This document shows positions 13,301-28,300 of a DNA stretch of 64,000 nt, in pieces. The DNA comes from Icerya purchasi. Its lineage: Eukaryota; Arthropoda; Insecta; Hemiptera; Monophlebidae. Position 1 is the first letter of the stretch; every line of letters starts with the position of its first letter. The stretch is from assembly GCA_039619475.1 (NCBI GenBank), contig CM077116.1:171633363-171697362 (forward strand), in the 5' to 3' direction. The notes under the pieces were generated by a model, which worked only from the letters and a program-made list of their open reading frames with translations, searched no databases and was not told the origin of the DNA. The translations under genes and the position numbers were made by a program.

Positions 13301-16300
13301 TGAAGGTTTTAAAAGTTTCATAGTTTTGTTACGTTCTGTATATTGCATATAGATTGTCGAAGTAACATTACACTTGTAAAACTTTACCCTTTAGGAAAAA
13401 AAAAAAAAAAAAATAAAATACAGATCTTTAAATGGGAGTGGCGAAAGTATTTTCGATACTTCATGTTTGATAACAGTTCTAATAACTGTTACAAAAAGTG
13501 GTATTAGTGCGTACAAAAATGAAGATAATTAGTCGCAAACATTTTTCAGAAAATATAAATGTGGGTAATAAGGAGGCACTGATTGAAATTTTTGAATTCG
13601 ACAGGAAGCATCGCGAATTAAAATTATAATCGTAAATCATCATTAAGAATAAAGAATCGAAAAAATTAAAATAAAATAAATAACGAAACACGCAGCTGCA
13701 GGTAAACAATTTACGATTTCCATCTTAAAATGTGAATAAATAATAATAAAAACGAGTTAATGTTACGGTAAAATGGTCGAGTACAGAGTTGATTTTGTCC
13801 AGAAATAAAATTGACATTATGATACCTCTTATGTATACTACGACTTCACTTCGTAGTAGCCAATGGACGCAGACCACGTCCTGAGTGACAAAGTGAAACC
13901 GAATGATGAGACTCTAGCACAGCTACCGGAATTTTGCATTTAATTAAAAGTAATTTTCTACCGATGCGTTTCTCCATAATTCTTGCAAAATGACACAGTC
14001 AAGTCAAACTATTCGTAAAGTTGATAAGCAAGAAAGTATAGGAAATCGTTTTATTGGAGTAAAACTATAGCGATGTTAATTGATAAGTAACGCGAGCGAG
14101 ATTTCAAAATTTCCGACCTTCTCCAACCCCCAAAGTAATGATCGTTCTTTCAACATCCTGATTTTCAGATACTTCATATTTTCAGTTGAAATACGGAAAA
14201 TAGCTCTCTCCGCAAGAAAAAAAAACAACAATTATAACTATTTTCGATGAATATCAGGTACTTCATTCAAAACTGAGTGCTTCTTTTTTATTTTTCTATA
14301 AACTTATTTATCCCCTAATTATAATCTTTTAGATTTAATTTTTGAGTTACTTTATCTGATGACTATGTTCTAGTGCTTCTGCTAGAAAAATATGCCGTAT
14401 CTGACGTAGATTTTCTTTATAGAAAAATAGAAGGTTACGTAGTTTTTTAGAAGTTATTTCGACTTAAAAATGCATTCGTAGCGCAAATCCATCCTTTAAA
14501 GGTGAAAATAATTAAGACGTAGGTTTATTTCTTATCCGATATGGTGAAATCAAAAGAAGCATTGACGAAGTAGCTTATAACTGGGAACGCAAAATTGAAC
14601 GGTTTACAGATAAAAATTTATTTTCTAATTTCGGTTTTTACTACGACCTGACTTAGATATGGGGTTCAGTTGTATTTGTTTTTTTATATATATATTAACC
14701 GAAGAATTCCGTGATTTACCGGGGAAGTTCATGAGGTGCGGAGTACATTTTAATAATCCATAATGGCTGCAATTTCTTTTCATGTACAGAGCGTAATAAA
14801 GAATAAGATTAAACGATGAAATACGAATGTGCGCCACTTTAAAATAGCCGTGTATCACGATGTTGAAACCGGTGAATTATTATTGAAATATTTCTTAAAT
14901 TAAATATTTCAATAAAAAAGATTTTTAATTATCGATCTGAGAAAAATTTTAACAAAAAAAATATTACTAGTGCAACAGCTTTTATAGTTCGGTAATATTC
15001 CGCATTAAATTTATTCAACGGTCAAAATGCGAGTTTAAAAATTGTGTACGGGGGGGGGGGGGGGCAGATGAAGATGAAGAAGTTTAGAGATTGCCGTAAG
15101 AAACATGTAAAATATTCGAAGCACAACTGCGACAGATGGTAAAGCAGTGCGCTGATCTGGCGATTAAGCGGATAAACAAAAAATTCTAAAAATTCTAAAA
15201 AAAAATTATATAGCGAATTTTAGTTTCATAATTCGTCATTGTTGAACGAAAATTATTGCCATTTAAATTTTTTCTCTTCTAGAAAAGCGCGCCTTTTTAT
15301 TTATTTCTCTCTTTAATACTGATAAGGGCAAAATAATAGTGAGCGAAATAAAAACAAAATAATAAGGCAGAAATAATAATAATAATAAAACATAAAACAT
15401 AAAAGCAGTTAGAACTTGATAAAACCTAATAGATCATTTCCAATACGAATAGACTGTGTACCTCTTTTAATACGATCGCAGGTATTGTAGTTTGAGCCGG
15501 GTACCGGTGGAAGTTTACGGTTCGGTGGTGCGATATATCCGAGTTCGTCACGGAATTCAGGGTGCCGTTTATCCATCGTGTTTCCATTTATCATCGACTG
15601 ATCGTAAATAATACCGTCTGCAACAATTATTTCGTATCATTACCGGTGTTTTTAATTACGACGGTTTTTATTTTAAAATTACATACACAGCGCATTGGTA
15701 AGGTCCATGACTGTTCGATCAGCTTATGAAGTTTTTTTTTTTTTTTTTTTTTTTTTCCGGGATCTGCTAATAAAAGGAGTGTTTGACCCATGCATAGTGC
15801 TTATGAAGTTTAAGCACAACAGAAAAATAAATTCTGAAAAATTTCACGGCCTATCATCTCGTGAGTTTGACCATTTCAATTATAATGTCCGACTGAGAAC
15901 CAGGTAATATCTGAACTTCCTTAACCCATTCCGGATTACTGTATAGAACACAGAGGCAATATATACAGGCCACTAGTAGCTGCAATAGTAAATCAATGAA
16001 AAAAGTAGGATCTTTATTATTTTTTTGATCTTACACGTTCCAGTTTACGAAAAATTCGTACCCGGAAAGTTCCACATTAATTATATAAGGATGAATTCGT
16101 GCTGCATTTAATTTAAAGTTTAGGAACTATTAAAATTTTTGTATTATTTTTTGGCTAATTTATTTCTCTTGTTTTACGTTGTTTTTTGTTGTTGTTTTTT
16201 TTTCTTCTTGTTTATTTGAAGCAAAATATCACATGTTAATCACACATATAACATCAGTCCTCCGGACATCACATTGAGGATCCTCTAGATAATAGTTCTT

Positions 16301-19300
16301 CTGTAACACTTAATAAAAAAGAGTGTATTTAACTGATTAAGTTATTTTTAAGAAGTAGTCATTTTATTTCAGAACATAACAGAAAAATATTACCTATTTC
16401 AACACGCAAGTACACTTTCGGCGTAGGAATGACACTGTCATTAATACACATATAACGCCGTGCTTTTGCGGTGACCAGTAGAACTGAATTAAAAATAAAA
16501 TTATCGGATGCTTTTCGCCAGTTCTACTACTGAGGTTCGTGTTATGCTTTTAATATTTGCTCCGACTAAACTTTATACACTTTTAAATTTAAACTGTTAT
16601 TATTTCTTATAAATATTCACTATTGCTCAGAAATAATGAATTTAAAAAACGTAAACACAAATTTTAGTTAATATAAATAATTAGGTTTTACATTAGAAAG
16701 CCGACAAATTCGAATGCACGTATTTCATATACGATTTCTACGATTTGCAGATGACGTAGTAATAATGACAGAAAATATGGAAAATACATAAATAAAAAAA
16801 AAAAAATTGCGAGATTCAGAAGCGACCCAAAGTGTAACTGTTATTTAACGATAAACATAAAAAAGACAAAAATCATGACGGTAAAAAAAGAAAAAGTGTA
16901 AATTGGAGTTAATAATGAAATCATCGAACAAGTGCAAAAATACTTCGGAAGCATTACAATAGAAGACAACAAAAGTACGAACGAAATAACAGGAAGGCTT
17001 ACGCGCAAAAAACAATTATTAACATGCACAAAAATCAGTGTAGAAGCAAAGATTTATTAAACGGCTCACACGCAACGTATTGCGGTGTATGGATATGAAA
17101 GTTGCTTCTTGAACGAGATAAACAAAGAGACTAGAAGTTAGGGAAACAATGGGCTATCGAGGATTGAAAAAATATCGTGGACAGAAATGAAAACAAGCCA
17201 AAACGTCCGTTGTTACAAATTATAAACAGAAGAAAAGCGGGAAATTAAAACATAATGAATTTATTACAACAATAGATATTTGGTAAAAAAACCAGAGAAA
17301 GATCCGGAAAATATAAGCGATCTAAAGAAAGATACTAATATTAAAGAGTACACTGCAATAAAGAGAAAACAGCAAGAAAAGTCATTATAACAAATAAGAA
17401 GTGATGACAAATTGGAAGACTTAAGAAGGAGAAGGAATGGTGACGATATGTAACATTTGATCATTTCAATTCAATAAAGTTTATATTATTTTTTATTTTT
17501 TTTAAATTCATTTCGTTATAAAATTTATACGTCAGTAGAGAAAATTTTGCCACATCTTCACTATCTAAAAACCGGTGCCAGAAAATTCAAATATAACGAA
17601 ACGATCAACGCGATCAGACATCGCTTGATTTCGATAGGACGTTCTGTTTTTAAATTATTTGTCCCACTATGCTGGACTTTGCGAGAAACGGAAATGGGAC
17701 TAAAAAGTATACGATTCCTAAAAGTGGAGAATTTTCGAAAAACAGATAAAAAACGGCAAAGCGGGCGATGAAGAAGATACCGATAAAACTGCAGACACAA
17801 TTTATCGACACGAGTACAATTTAATCTTCGCAAACTGAAAAAGGAGAGAATAAGCGACTGAAAATCGGAACAGTTGGGAATGCTCCGATTAAAAATTGTG
17901 TCTTCCAATTTGTTTTGAAATCAAATATTATTAAATATATGATTAATAGAAAGGTGCAAGCAAAAAGGGGATCTGGTCAAATGATGTTTTTATCGAAAAT
18001 CAACGTTACATTACTGATGATAAAAAAAAGAAACGAGACAATAGTATATAGAGGTGATGAAAGAATTCACCGATGTTATTATTATATTACTTATATCGAA
18101 TAACTTAATCGATAAGTGGTCGACAACATGAATACCACCTCGAAGTAACGTTTGACCCTGGTGCGGCGAGTGACGATGCCAAGCTACGCACATGACGATC
18201 AGTAACATAAGGATGATGATGCTAACAGCAGCCGGTACCAAGATATTCATGTCGATCCAGGACGGTATCCATGGAAAGTATTGGTGAATCCAAAACAAAT
18301 CGTCCGGCTTGCTAACTATATCTTAAAACAGAGAAACAAACGGGGAAAAAATACAGACGGTAAAATGATGTAAGACTTACCTTTAGGATTACGTTTCGCT
18401 CTCAACAGATAAATCACAATAAAAGGCACCACAATCACTAAGATGACGCTAGCTACCACAATAAACATAACCAAATTGGCGATCAGAAAACGTTCCGTTT
18501 CGTTGTCGGTCACCCTAAATGTACCGTCCTCATATTCGGATAATTCACGCGTATGACCTACCATCTCTGTAACACACATTATTCACGTCGATAACACGAT
18601 TAATATTATGTAACGATGCTTTACTTTTGTTTAAATATTTTTACATTGATTTTTTAAAAGATTAATGTTAAACGGGAAGAATTCGAAATTTTTTGAGCAG
18701 CCCTTTCTAAGATCAATGAAAAAAAAACATTTTTTTTTTCTTAAAAAAAAAGAAAAAAGAAGCATAGCTAGTCAGATTAATAATTCGATAAATTTGTTAA
18801 AAAACGTGCTATACAATTGACTGCAGGTAGTGTAAATATTAGGAAAAATTGCTAGCGTTTTACCAATTTACCTTTATTTCACATACACGTGTTATGTTAA
18901 TTCTCAGTGTCGTAATAGCATGATTAGGGTGCTACAGCAGGGTTACATGAATTATCCGAATATTTTAGTGTACCGATTGAAAAGTACCATTCATTCACAC
19001 GAACGCACCGCGATATTAATAATTATTAGGATACATTTCTTAAAACGTTAATAATAAATTGCCGCGAGAATAATGTAAATAAAATTGCCAGCAGGAAAAT
19101 TTGTGGCGTATTTTTAAAACTGGCTGTGTAATAATTTAAATTACCGTCTTTCTTAATAATCGTTAATGCTTTAAAGCACAAATCAAAATGATTTTAACTA
19201 AACAGGTAGTGCACAGATATATGTAACGTTTCCATTTGTGTCTGTGGTACGTTTATTGTATACACGAGCTTGAAAAAACTTTCAATATAAAGCTGTAAAA

Positions 19301-22300
19301 TTCGGTAGATGCTGTTCCTTTTAAGTTTGAAATTAGAATTTTTATTTTAAATAAGATACGTTTGATAAATTAATTTTTTCGACAAATTATAGTTACTTTT
19401 CAGATGATAATTTTGAAATAAATCGTAAATTCTTTTAAATACTTTATTTTTATGGAATTTTTTATATTTGAAATAAAAGTAAAAATCTTCTCTTAAAAAC
19501 TACTCCATTATTTCCGTAAATCTTAAAAGAATAAAATACATATATACACGTGCATATAATAAAAAAGCTAATAGCAAACTGAATTACCTACGTACAATTT
19601 TCGATGAAAGCTGAAATTAACTAGAAATGCACGTTTCTTAATTCTGATTTAAATAGCGGACGCAAAAACTTTAATTAAATCGTATGCTTTTTAAGTTGGG
19701 TTTCTTTAATTTCGATAGTTCCTCGTTTGCTTTTCATTATTATTTTCTATTTTAATGAAATTTAAAAACATTCATCCAATATGAATTTAATTCGAAGTAT
19801 TTCTAAACTTTACGTAATTGGACTATAAATGTGAAATTCGTTACCCTAAAAAATTTATATTTTAATTTATGGTTGCATTATATCTCTTTTAATATAATGT
19901 AACGTTACACAAATAAAAATAATACAAACATCCCTCTAATTAAATAAAAATTATGGTAGACGTGCTATACGGGGAAGTTTTAATCACGTATGAAAAGAAA
20001 AAAAAAAATACCAGTTGCCTTGATTTCTAAAAGTCTCGGGAAAATTATCAATGTATTTATACACGCATCCCACGCGTATACATACACACATACACATATG
20101 CATGCAATGGCAGAGCTAGAAATTTCGCGCGCGTCAGTGGGGAAGTCTAAAAAATTTATATTACTTTTTTACGTATGTTGCGGTTTTACATATTCAAGCA
20201 AAAAAAAAAAAAATGTTGCTATTTTATTTTGAGCTAGCCGCCTTCATTTTCTTTATTCTTATTCTATTAAAATCTTACATTTAACCTTTAATCTCATTTT
20301 TAACATTATTCCAAGTTTCCTGAACCTTTAGTTGCGTAATGAATATTGTTACATTAAAAATTAATTTTATGTTTAAGGGAGATGTTCACCTGCTATTTGT
20401 TCCTTCTTATTAACGATATTCGATCAGCTTATTATATAACCTTTTTTTTTTTTTTTCTTTTTTCATTTCTAACTGTTTCTGAGTAAAGGTCCTTGGTTGA
20501 CGGGACCAAAAATTAAAAAAAAAAATCAACCTCCTGGACCCCCTTATTCGTCTTCTAACACATGCACTATGTGTATTGTGTGTGTAGATACAATGTTTTA
20601 CTTAGGAATTTTACTTGGTGAATAGAATTAATTCTCTCAGTTACGTCTTCTTCTTCTTTACCTATATTGTATTGATGTAGGCCTCCTTTAATATTTTCCA
20701 TCCTCTTCTATCCTGTGTTTTCCCAAGCCACTGTGTTCTCGCTGCGTCAACAATATCATCTGCCCATCTCCTGTTTGGCCTTCCTCGGTTTCGTTTTTTG
20801 TCGTATAGTCTCCATACCACATTTTCCATCAGATTGTCTCCTAATATGTCCAGTCCATGCCTATTTATTCATCGTTATTCTTTCACCGATATCTTCAAAC
20901 ATCGTTTCTGTTCCGATTTGTTCTGATTTTATTTTAAGTCTAATATACTCATGCGTCTACTTTTGAATAACTGTAATTCATTAATACCACAAAACGTGTT
21001 TCTGACTTTTACATGTTTCTTTTTGAAGAGGAGGATATTCATATATACATAAATTTAGGAAATGAAATTTTTGTTAACTTTATTGTAATCGTAACTAATA
21101 ATAATGGAAATGAGTAATCGCAATAGTACATATCTTTTTTAAAATACAGTTACAATTTTGGCGTTACATAAATAATTATAAACACTACAGAACAATATCG
21201 TATTTACGGAAAAACTCGACAATTTTTATGGTAATCATTTGTAATTTCACCTTTTTTTTATTTTTATTTTTTATTTTTTGGTGTCTCAGCTACAGACATT
21301 AACCCGGAGCAAGTGAAATTTTCGAGTAATGTGCAGCGGCAACGGGAATCAAGCTCGTTTCTAGCCGAACGAAACACTACTGCCTAGCCAATTACGCTAC
21401 GGTAGCTGGCTGTAATTTTACCCTTAATTTAAAGCACATAAGCCGGGGCTAATTTATCTTCGAAAAATGTAAAATTTTTGTTTCTAGAATGGATTTGAAG
21501 GTGCAAAGCGTCGTAAACGTTAACAATAAAACGGCAATTTAAAATCGAAATAGTTACCTCCGTTAAGAGTAAGGGTGGCAAATTCATATTCTCCAACTTT
21601 AAAACCGGCATTATTGTGAGCGGTAACACGTAGTCTGTACCAAGTTTTCGGTTCCAAACTGTGCAACTGATAATTTCCTTGCAGCTTAATGTTATTCGAT
21701 ACTTGGGTCCAATCGTTTTCAGATCTGTTTTTGAAGAAATACAATGTTGTTCGTTTTTATTTTCTTTTTTACAATGAGATATTTGCATTCAGTCTAATCT
21801 CCGAAATAACGAAAACAAAATGGAAACATATATTGTCATTATAACTTTTAATTTGTCGATAGCAAAAAAATTAAATTCAACATTTGAAGTTACTTTTTCT
21901 TATATTCAATAACAAAGTACAACATCTGACATCCGCCATCACCCCAAGCGGCGAGTTGCAAGTTGACTGTATAAGTATGAACGGTAATAAATTGTCCACC
22001 ATCCGGAACAACGGGTTTTCCGCCATCCGTGCGTGTATTCAGTACATCTGATGTATCTCCAGTACCGATCCTGGGAACAAATATACATTTGATATATAGC
22101 AGTATATTTTCCAATTTTCGGTAATTTTTCGAAATCCGAGCATGTAAACAAACTCGCTCAGTCGATTATTTTTTCATTTTGAACAGTTATAAAATTATTT
22201 TTGAACGCATTCTCGATGTAATTTGGAATTTTTTTTATTATCCCCGTTTGCGATCAGCTCGATATTCGGCTCGGGCAATATGTTGCCCAGCTATTAAGAT

Positions 22301-25300
22301 TCCTCACTGACCTGATCTCAAATTTACATCGTTCAATCGGCCGGGATGCATTAGTATTATACTCCGAAGACGGGTAAAAGGCTACATTAAAGATATTTGC
22401 ACGTGCGTTTCTATGTTTCCCGCAAACATACACGTTATAACGTTAAATGGTGCAAAATGATGAGAAAGTATGATTTGTAAGCAGCTCTTCCCATTTTCAG
22501 ACATTAATATATGGTATAAATAGTGTTTAATTTTTTTAGCGTAACTTAGGGTTGTGTCACTCAAATTCAGTTTCTTAATTCTCGATATATGTACCTCGTT
22601 TGCCAGTGGGCAGTAATGGATTGTAAAAATTGATCCGTTATTACAGAAAAAGTAGTTTAACGAAGATTTGACAAGGAAATTGTAAAGAAATGTGGTTTTT
22701 CCCTCTTAGTACTGGTAATGTTTGATAGGCAGCGTGTTTTGCACGAATAAAAATGAATTTTTATAAAATTTATTACTGAACGAAATATTTAAAAAAAATC
22801 GCTCTTATAAATAATTTTCTCTTATATTTTCGTTTCTGCCGATTTTATCTGGATGCATCTACTTTTTCTCAAAAATTTCAAATTATTCTCACAAAAAAGC
22901 GCGTTTTAAAGGTTATTTTTTTTTGTCTTCTCTTTAATTATTTTGGCAATTTCTTTTTGCTCGAATAAATTGCTATCGCGGCCTTACCATATAGAAATCT
23001 GTAGTCGCGATTGGTATTGGAGGCTCGAGTTATCGCAAGAGAAAACCAAGTTTTCTACATTTAATTTTGTTCTTCAGAAAAGAAAAAAAAAAAAAAGTCT
23101 AACAATGCTCTCAACAAGTCAAGAATTTTAAGATTTCCCCGCATAAATGAACTGTTCTTTTTTTCTCCGCTTGTTGTCCAGGTTAGAGAGAATAAAACAT
23201 CAAATCGGCAGATTTTCGATGAACCGAACGAAGAACTTCTCCGTTCGTTACATTTGTCACGCGATTTGTCCTTTCAGTTTTTCACACTTTCATCATTTCG
23301 GTCGTTAAGAATTTCGAATCGTCGCACTACTACTACCTACGTTAAATAATTGTGCTCATAGTGATCTCAAGGAAAAGTAAATTTATTAGGTAAAACACGA
23401 TATTTAAATTCTAAACCTTTTAAACAGGAATTACGTAAAAATAACGTAATTTAAGAATAACGCAGCTTGTGGATTGGATAAAATATCAAATGGATTTCTG
23501 AAAAATTTTAATCGAAAATACCTGTTACAAAATTAATTAATTTATTATTTCAATATCGACACTATTCACAAAAATGGAAAATAGCAAAGACAGTAATATT
23601 GCCGAAAATGAATAAAAATTTTAAATTATCCGGTTCTTAAAGAGCGATTTCACTATTATCAAATTACAGTAAAATTTATGAAAAGTGTATATTAAAAAAA
23701 ATTTAAAAGACTTTATTCAACAGCACAACGTAATTAACGAAGACCAGTACGGCGCGCTTTATCGGGGAAATCAATAGAATTGGCAGTATGGTATATATTT
23801 TACAGACACTAACTTACTATAAAAGGAACTCCTATTTGCGTTGCCTAATGCCACTAGACATAGCGAAGGCTTTCGAGATAGTCTTGATCTAAATAGTTTA
23901 ATTAAATTATTAAAGGAAATAGGAATAGATTATAATATATTAAATATTATTAATAAATACTGCGCAAATAAATATACTTATATTGAAATAGGTAATGTAC
24001 AAAAGAAACAAAAATTAGATATGGGAGTACTGTTAATATACCTTTGTAGAGATGATATTGCGGTTGTACTTGCAGATAGAAATGAAAAAGTTTTAGAACA
24101 TATATGATAAATTTAGTTTACATAGAAATAGCGAAATGTCTAAACAAATTTAACCTTAAGATTAACGAAACTAAATCAAATTATATGATATTTAATAAAA
24201 AATATAGCAATAGACCATTAAATTTAGAACAGTACGGTTTAAAGATCAGCCATGTAAAACAAATAAAATACTTGGGCGTAATAATAAACAGTAATTTAAA
24301 ATTTTACGAGCATTTTAATTACATTAAAACCAAAATAAGCAAATTCGTAATAATATTTAATAAGTTTTGTGTAATAATCAAAACTGTATAAATTATAAAA
24401 AAGGAGTTACGTTGTGTAAAAGTATAATTTTACCTAACATATTTTATAATGGTACCCCATATATATGTAGAGAAATGTTGAAAACTAAAAAATTTCAAAA
24501 GATGTTAAAAAGCTTTCAAAGGAGCTATAAAAAGGACTAAATCATATAGAACAATCAGCTTTATTTGCTGGCCATCGTTATAGCTGGTATTAAACCAACT
24601 GAATATGAAATACAAAAACATCTTACTTGGTCGCAATTAAAAATTAACATAGATCATTCGTTCAATAACGTAATATGTAAGACACCCCGATTTTTCGAAT
24701 ATGAAGATAAACTACATAAAAAGTAAAACAAATGAAAAAACTTATGGGTAAATTTTATATAAGAATAAATATCAAGAAATATGGAATAATTATAGTGGAA
24801 CAACATGTTTCTCAAGTATAATAGATAGATTTAAAAATAATCAATATACGTCAAATTTTTTCACTGTCCAATTTATAACAAGTTAAGGTATATTTAAGGT
24901 ATATTCATATAAATTTAAGATATATCTGGCTCTGAAAACTGTGCAATATGTAATCTTAGAGATGATGTTTTCCATCTACTACAAGGATACAATTATAATA
25001 ATAGACTCTGTAATTATGATATAAAACAACTTGTACAAAATTATTTTAACGGATTTAGCAAATTTTCAATTGAAGAAATGAAATTCCGGAAAAATTAATA
25101 TACATCTATATTAAGTAAATAGTAAAAATATAGTAGGTATTGTAAAGAAACTGTAAAATGAAAATTAATATAATACCAAATAGTTAATTGGATGGGTTAT
25201 ATTAATTACATTATTGTAATGAATCATTTAGTAAATAAACGTGCGCTACCCGAAGTTTTAGGAATGGGGGGGGGGGGCACACTATTGGCTAACTCGAAAA

Positions 25301-28300
25301 AAGGTAATTTATCAAAAAAAAAAAAAAAAAAAAAATAGCGATAAAATTTTTCATAGATTCTAATATTTTTCACCGTTAAATGTAGTAAAACTTTTACCCA
25401 TTGTAAGCTGACGCAGAAATCTGGTAACGAGATCCGCACCATAAATTTTCGATGGTATATTTGTCGATATTAGGAGCCAATTGAACAGTTTGCATTTCAC
25501 CGAACTCTGGTTTATAGCGAAGAGTGTATCCGTGAATAGGTTCAGATTCGGCTGGATGAGGTTTCAGTTTAATTACGATCGTACTGTTGGTGAAACCGGC
25601 CACTGATATTTCCGGTTTGTGAGGCGGAGCTTAAATAATAGAAAAAAAAAAGTACTAATTAGAAGAGTAGTGTTCTAAAAGAGATATTTAAAAAAGTACA
25701 TACGTGATTTCATGTTCGTAAAATTAAAGGTCTTCGTAGCTTACCGTTAACCTGCAGACGATGAATGATCGTATCTCTTCCAAAACTGTTTTCCACCGTA
25801 CACGAGTATTCGCCGGCATCTGTTCTGGTAACGGCTTTAATAAGCAGGGAACCATCCGGAAGCTGTCTCATTCTGTCGTTACCATTATCGAATGAAACTC
25901 CTTTAACTTTCCACAAAATCTGCGGAGTCGGTAATCCAACGGTAAGACAAGGTAATTTTATGTCCTCGCGGTAAGTAGCCGTGAAGTTATCACTGAAGGA
26001 AGCTATTTTAGCTGGCACTGAAACGGACGAATATTACTTTGTGAATACTTATTGAAAAGATAAAAATTCATTTTTTCAAAAAAATCGAAACGAATACGAC
26101 CGTAATAAATTACACTTACCTTTACTATTAGGAGATACTGTTACCGTTTTCGATGGCTGACCTTCTCCAACATTAGTGGAAGCGGTCACCCAGAATTCAT
26201 ACTGTTCCTGCTTTTGAAGATCTTTAGCTTCGTAGCTCATTTGGAATGGAGAAACTTTTTCATTTTTTGCTTCAGACTGTAAAATTTTCCATTAAAATAA
26301 TGTAGAGTTTTATGTAATTTTGGAATAACAGTTGTACAACTATTTTTTATGTATTTTTATTTACATTTACTGATACATTATATATATAGAAATATATTTA
26401 ATTTCAGAAAACTATGTTAGTAAACGTATATGTTTTTGAAGATTAGAGCTATGTATTATACGTGGTATTAGTCTTTAAAACATATTGATACGTTAGTTAA
26501 TGTTTTTTTATTTTTAATCAAACATATTTCTATAATGCAATTATTTCGGTTTCATAAAAAATGAGTCACACTTTGATAAATTCCAGTAAATTTAAACAAT
26601 TCTATGCGGCAATATAGAAAACCGTGTAAATACGTAATATTACAGTAACTAAATTTTTATTTCACTTACATTTTTATTGACTTCCTTATAGTAGACGGTA
26701 TACTGTACGATAATTCCATTAGGTTGAGTTGGTGGTTTCCAGCTAACTAAAATTGATTCAACAGACATAACATGCGCTTTCACTGAACTAGGAGCTTCCG
26801 GAACTGCGAACACATATATATTTAAATTAAATAATAAATGTTTTTTTATCAATTTGTTTTTCGTTTTTGTTGCTTTTTTTTTTAGATTTATATATGATAA
26901 ACATTAATTCGAAATTTTAAAAAATACAAATACTTTAGTAATGAATATTTTTATAAATTCAAATATTAACGATTAAATACCGTCTTGATCAGTTTGACAA
27001 TGAATCATGTTGCTGCGAACTCCATCGCCACCTCCAGTATAAGCCAATATTTCCATACTATAATTTGTATACTTTTTTAAGCCGTGTAATATAGTTTCGC
27101 TTGATGGAGTTATCATTGTGTCTCGAGTACTTTCGTCTGGAAAACGAAAAATATAATACAATGTGTAATATCTTTTAAACAGGCAGCAAATAATAATCAC
27201 GCGAAATCGCGCAATTTTTTATTCATCGAGAGTATTTTTAAAACGCGTTCGGTATATTCTTTAGAATATCATTAAATTAAGTAAATTCGAAATCATTTAA
27301 TAAGTAACGCGTAGTAATTTTAAATTATTTTGTAAATAAAAATGTTTCTCATGAAAAAAATGAAATAATTTCGGCACCTTAAAAAATATATATATATATT
27401 TCCTTTCTGCAAATGTTTTTTTTTTTCATTTTCTGTCGATTTATTTTTTTTTAATAACTGTTCGCTAAAAATCATAATAAAAAGTAAAAACATTAAAAAC
27501 AATTACGTTACTTACAACATTATCAGAAATACATGTTACGGACAAGTTGACAAAAGTACATTAATTATAAAACATACATTCAAAACTGGCGTATGTTCTA
27601 TAAAATTGACTACCCCGACACGTTAACTTTTTTTTTTCTTTAAACTTTTACGCACCCCTTCCGTATTATATATATTAGAAAATAATAATAACAAGTAATC
27701 ACTTTTTTATTAATTTATGTAGAAACTTTTTAATATATTACAATTAAAGTGCAAATAATTTAAAAAGTTTTAGGAAATCGTTAATAAATTCAATCACCAT
27801 AAAATAATTGTAATTTTTATTTAATTTTGTTACTGAATATGTAAAAGAAAAGAAAAGAAAAAAAAAAAAATCCGAAATTAGGAAAAGATAAAAATCGTTT
27901 GCTTAATGATAATAGGAGAAGACAGCACTATTAGTCTTTATACCTAGCCAAGTTTCGCTGGGTCCAAATATTACTTTATATCCTTTAATGATTCCATTGG
28001 CGGACACAAGTGGCGGGGAAATCCACGACACACGTATTGTTTGCGATGTAAGCGTAGTACAGGTTGTGTCTGTCGGCGGCTGTTCGGGAGCTCCTTCAGC
28101 AGTGTACTGTCGCGTTTCGTTCGAGAACGGACCAGGCCCAAGTTTATTGAACGCTTGTACAACGATCGTATACTGTGTGTACATCCTGTACGAATAGAAT
28201 TCGAAGAGTGTTTATTATCTGATTTATTTTAAAATTAGAACATATCGAAATCTCAACTTATGCACATATACATATATGTATGTAAGTTGTAATAAACATC

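Larger units (their letters stand above)
18567..21557 (-). other. Dscam1 intron before the TM exons (3.0 kb)
   Basis: It separates the last FNIII exon from TM exon A. It contains a LINE 3' end on the minus strand (20.65-20.91 kb) and a SINE (21.25-21.41 kb). The rest is A+T-rich without recognised features. Confidence 0.7.

Noticed and set aside
17561..17908. Minus ORF of 115 codons
   Set aside because: No similarity to a known domain, lies in an intron beside a LINE remnant, and a plus-strand ORF overlaps it; coding use not supported.
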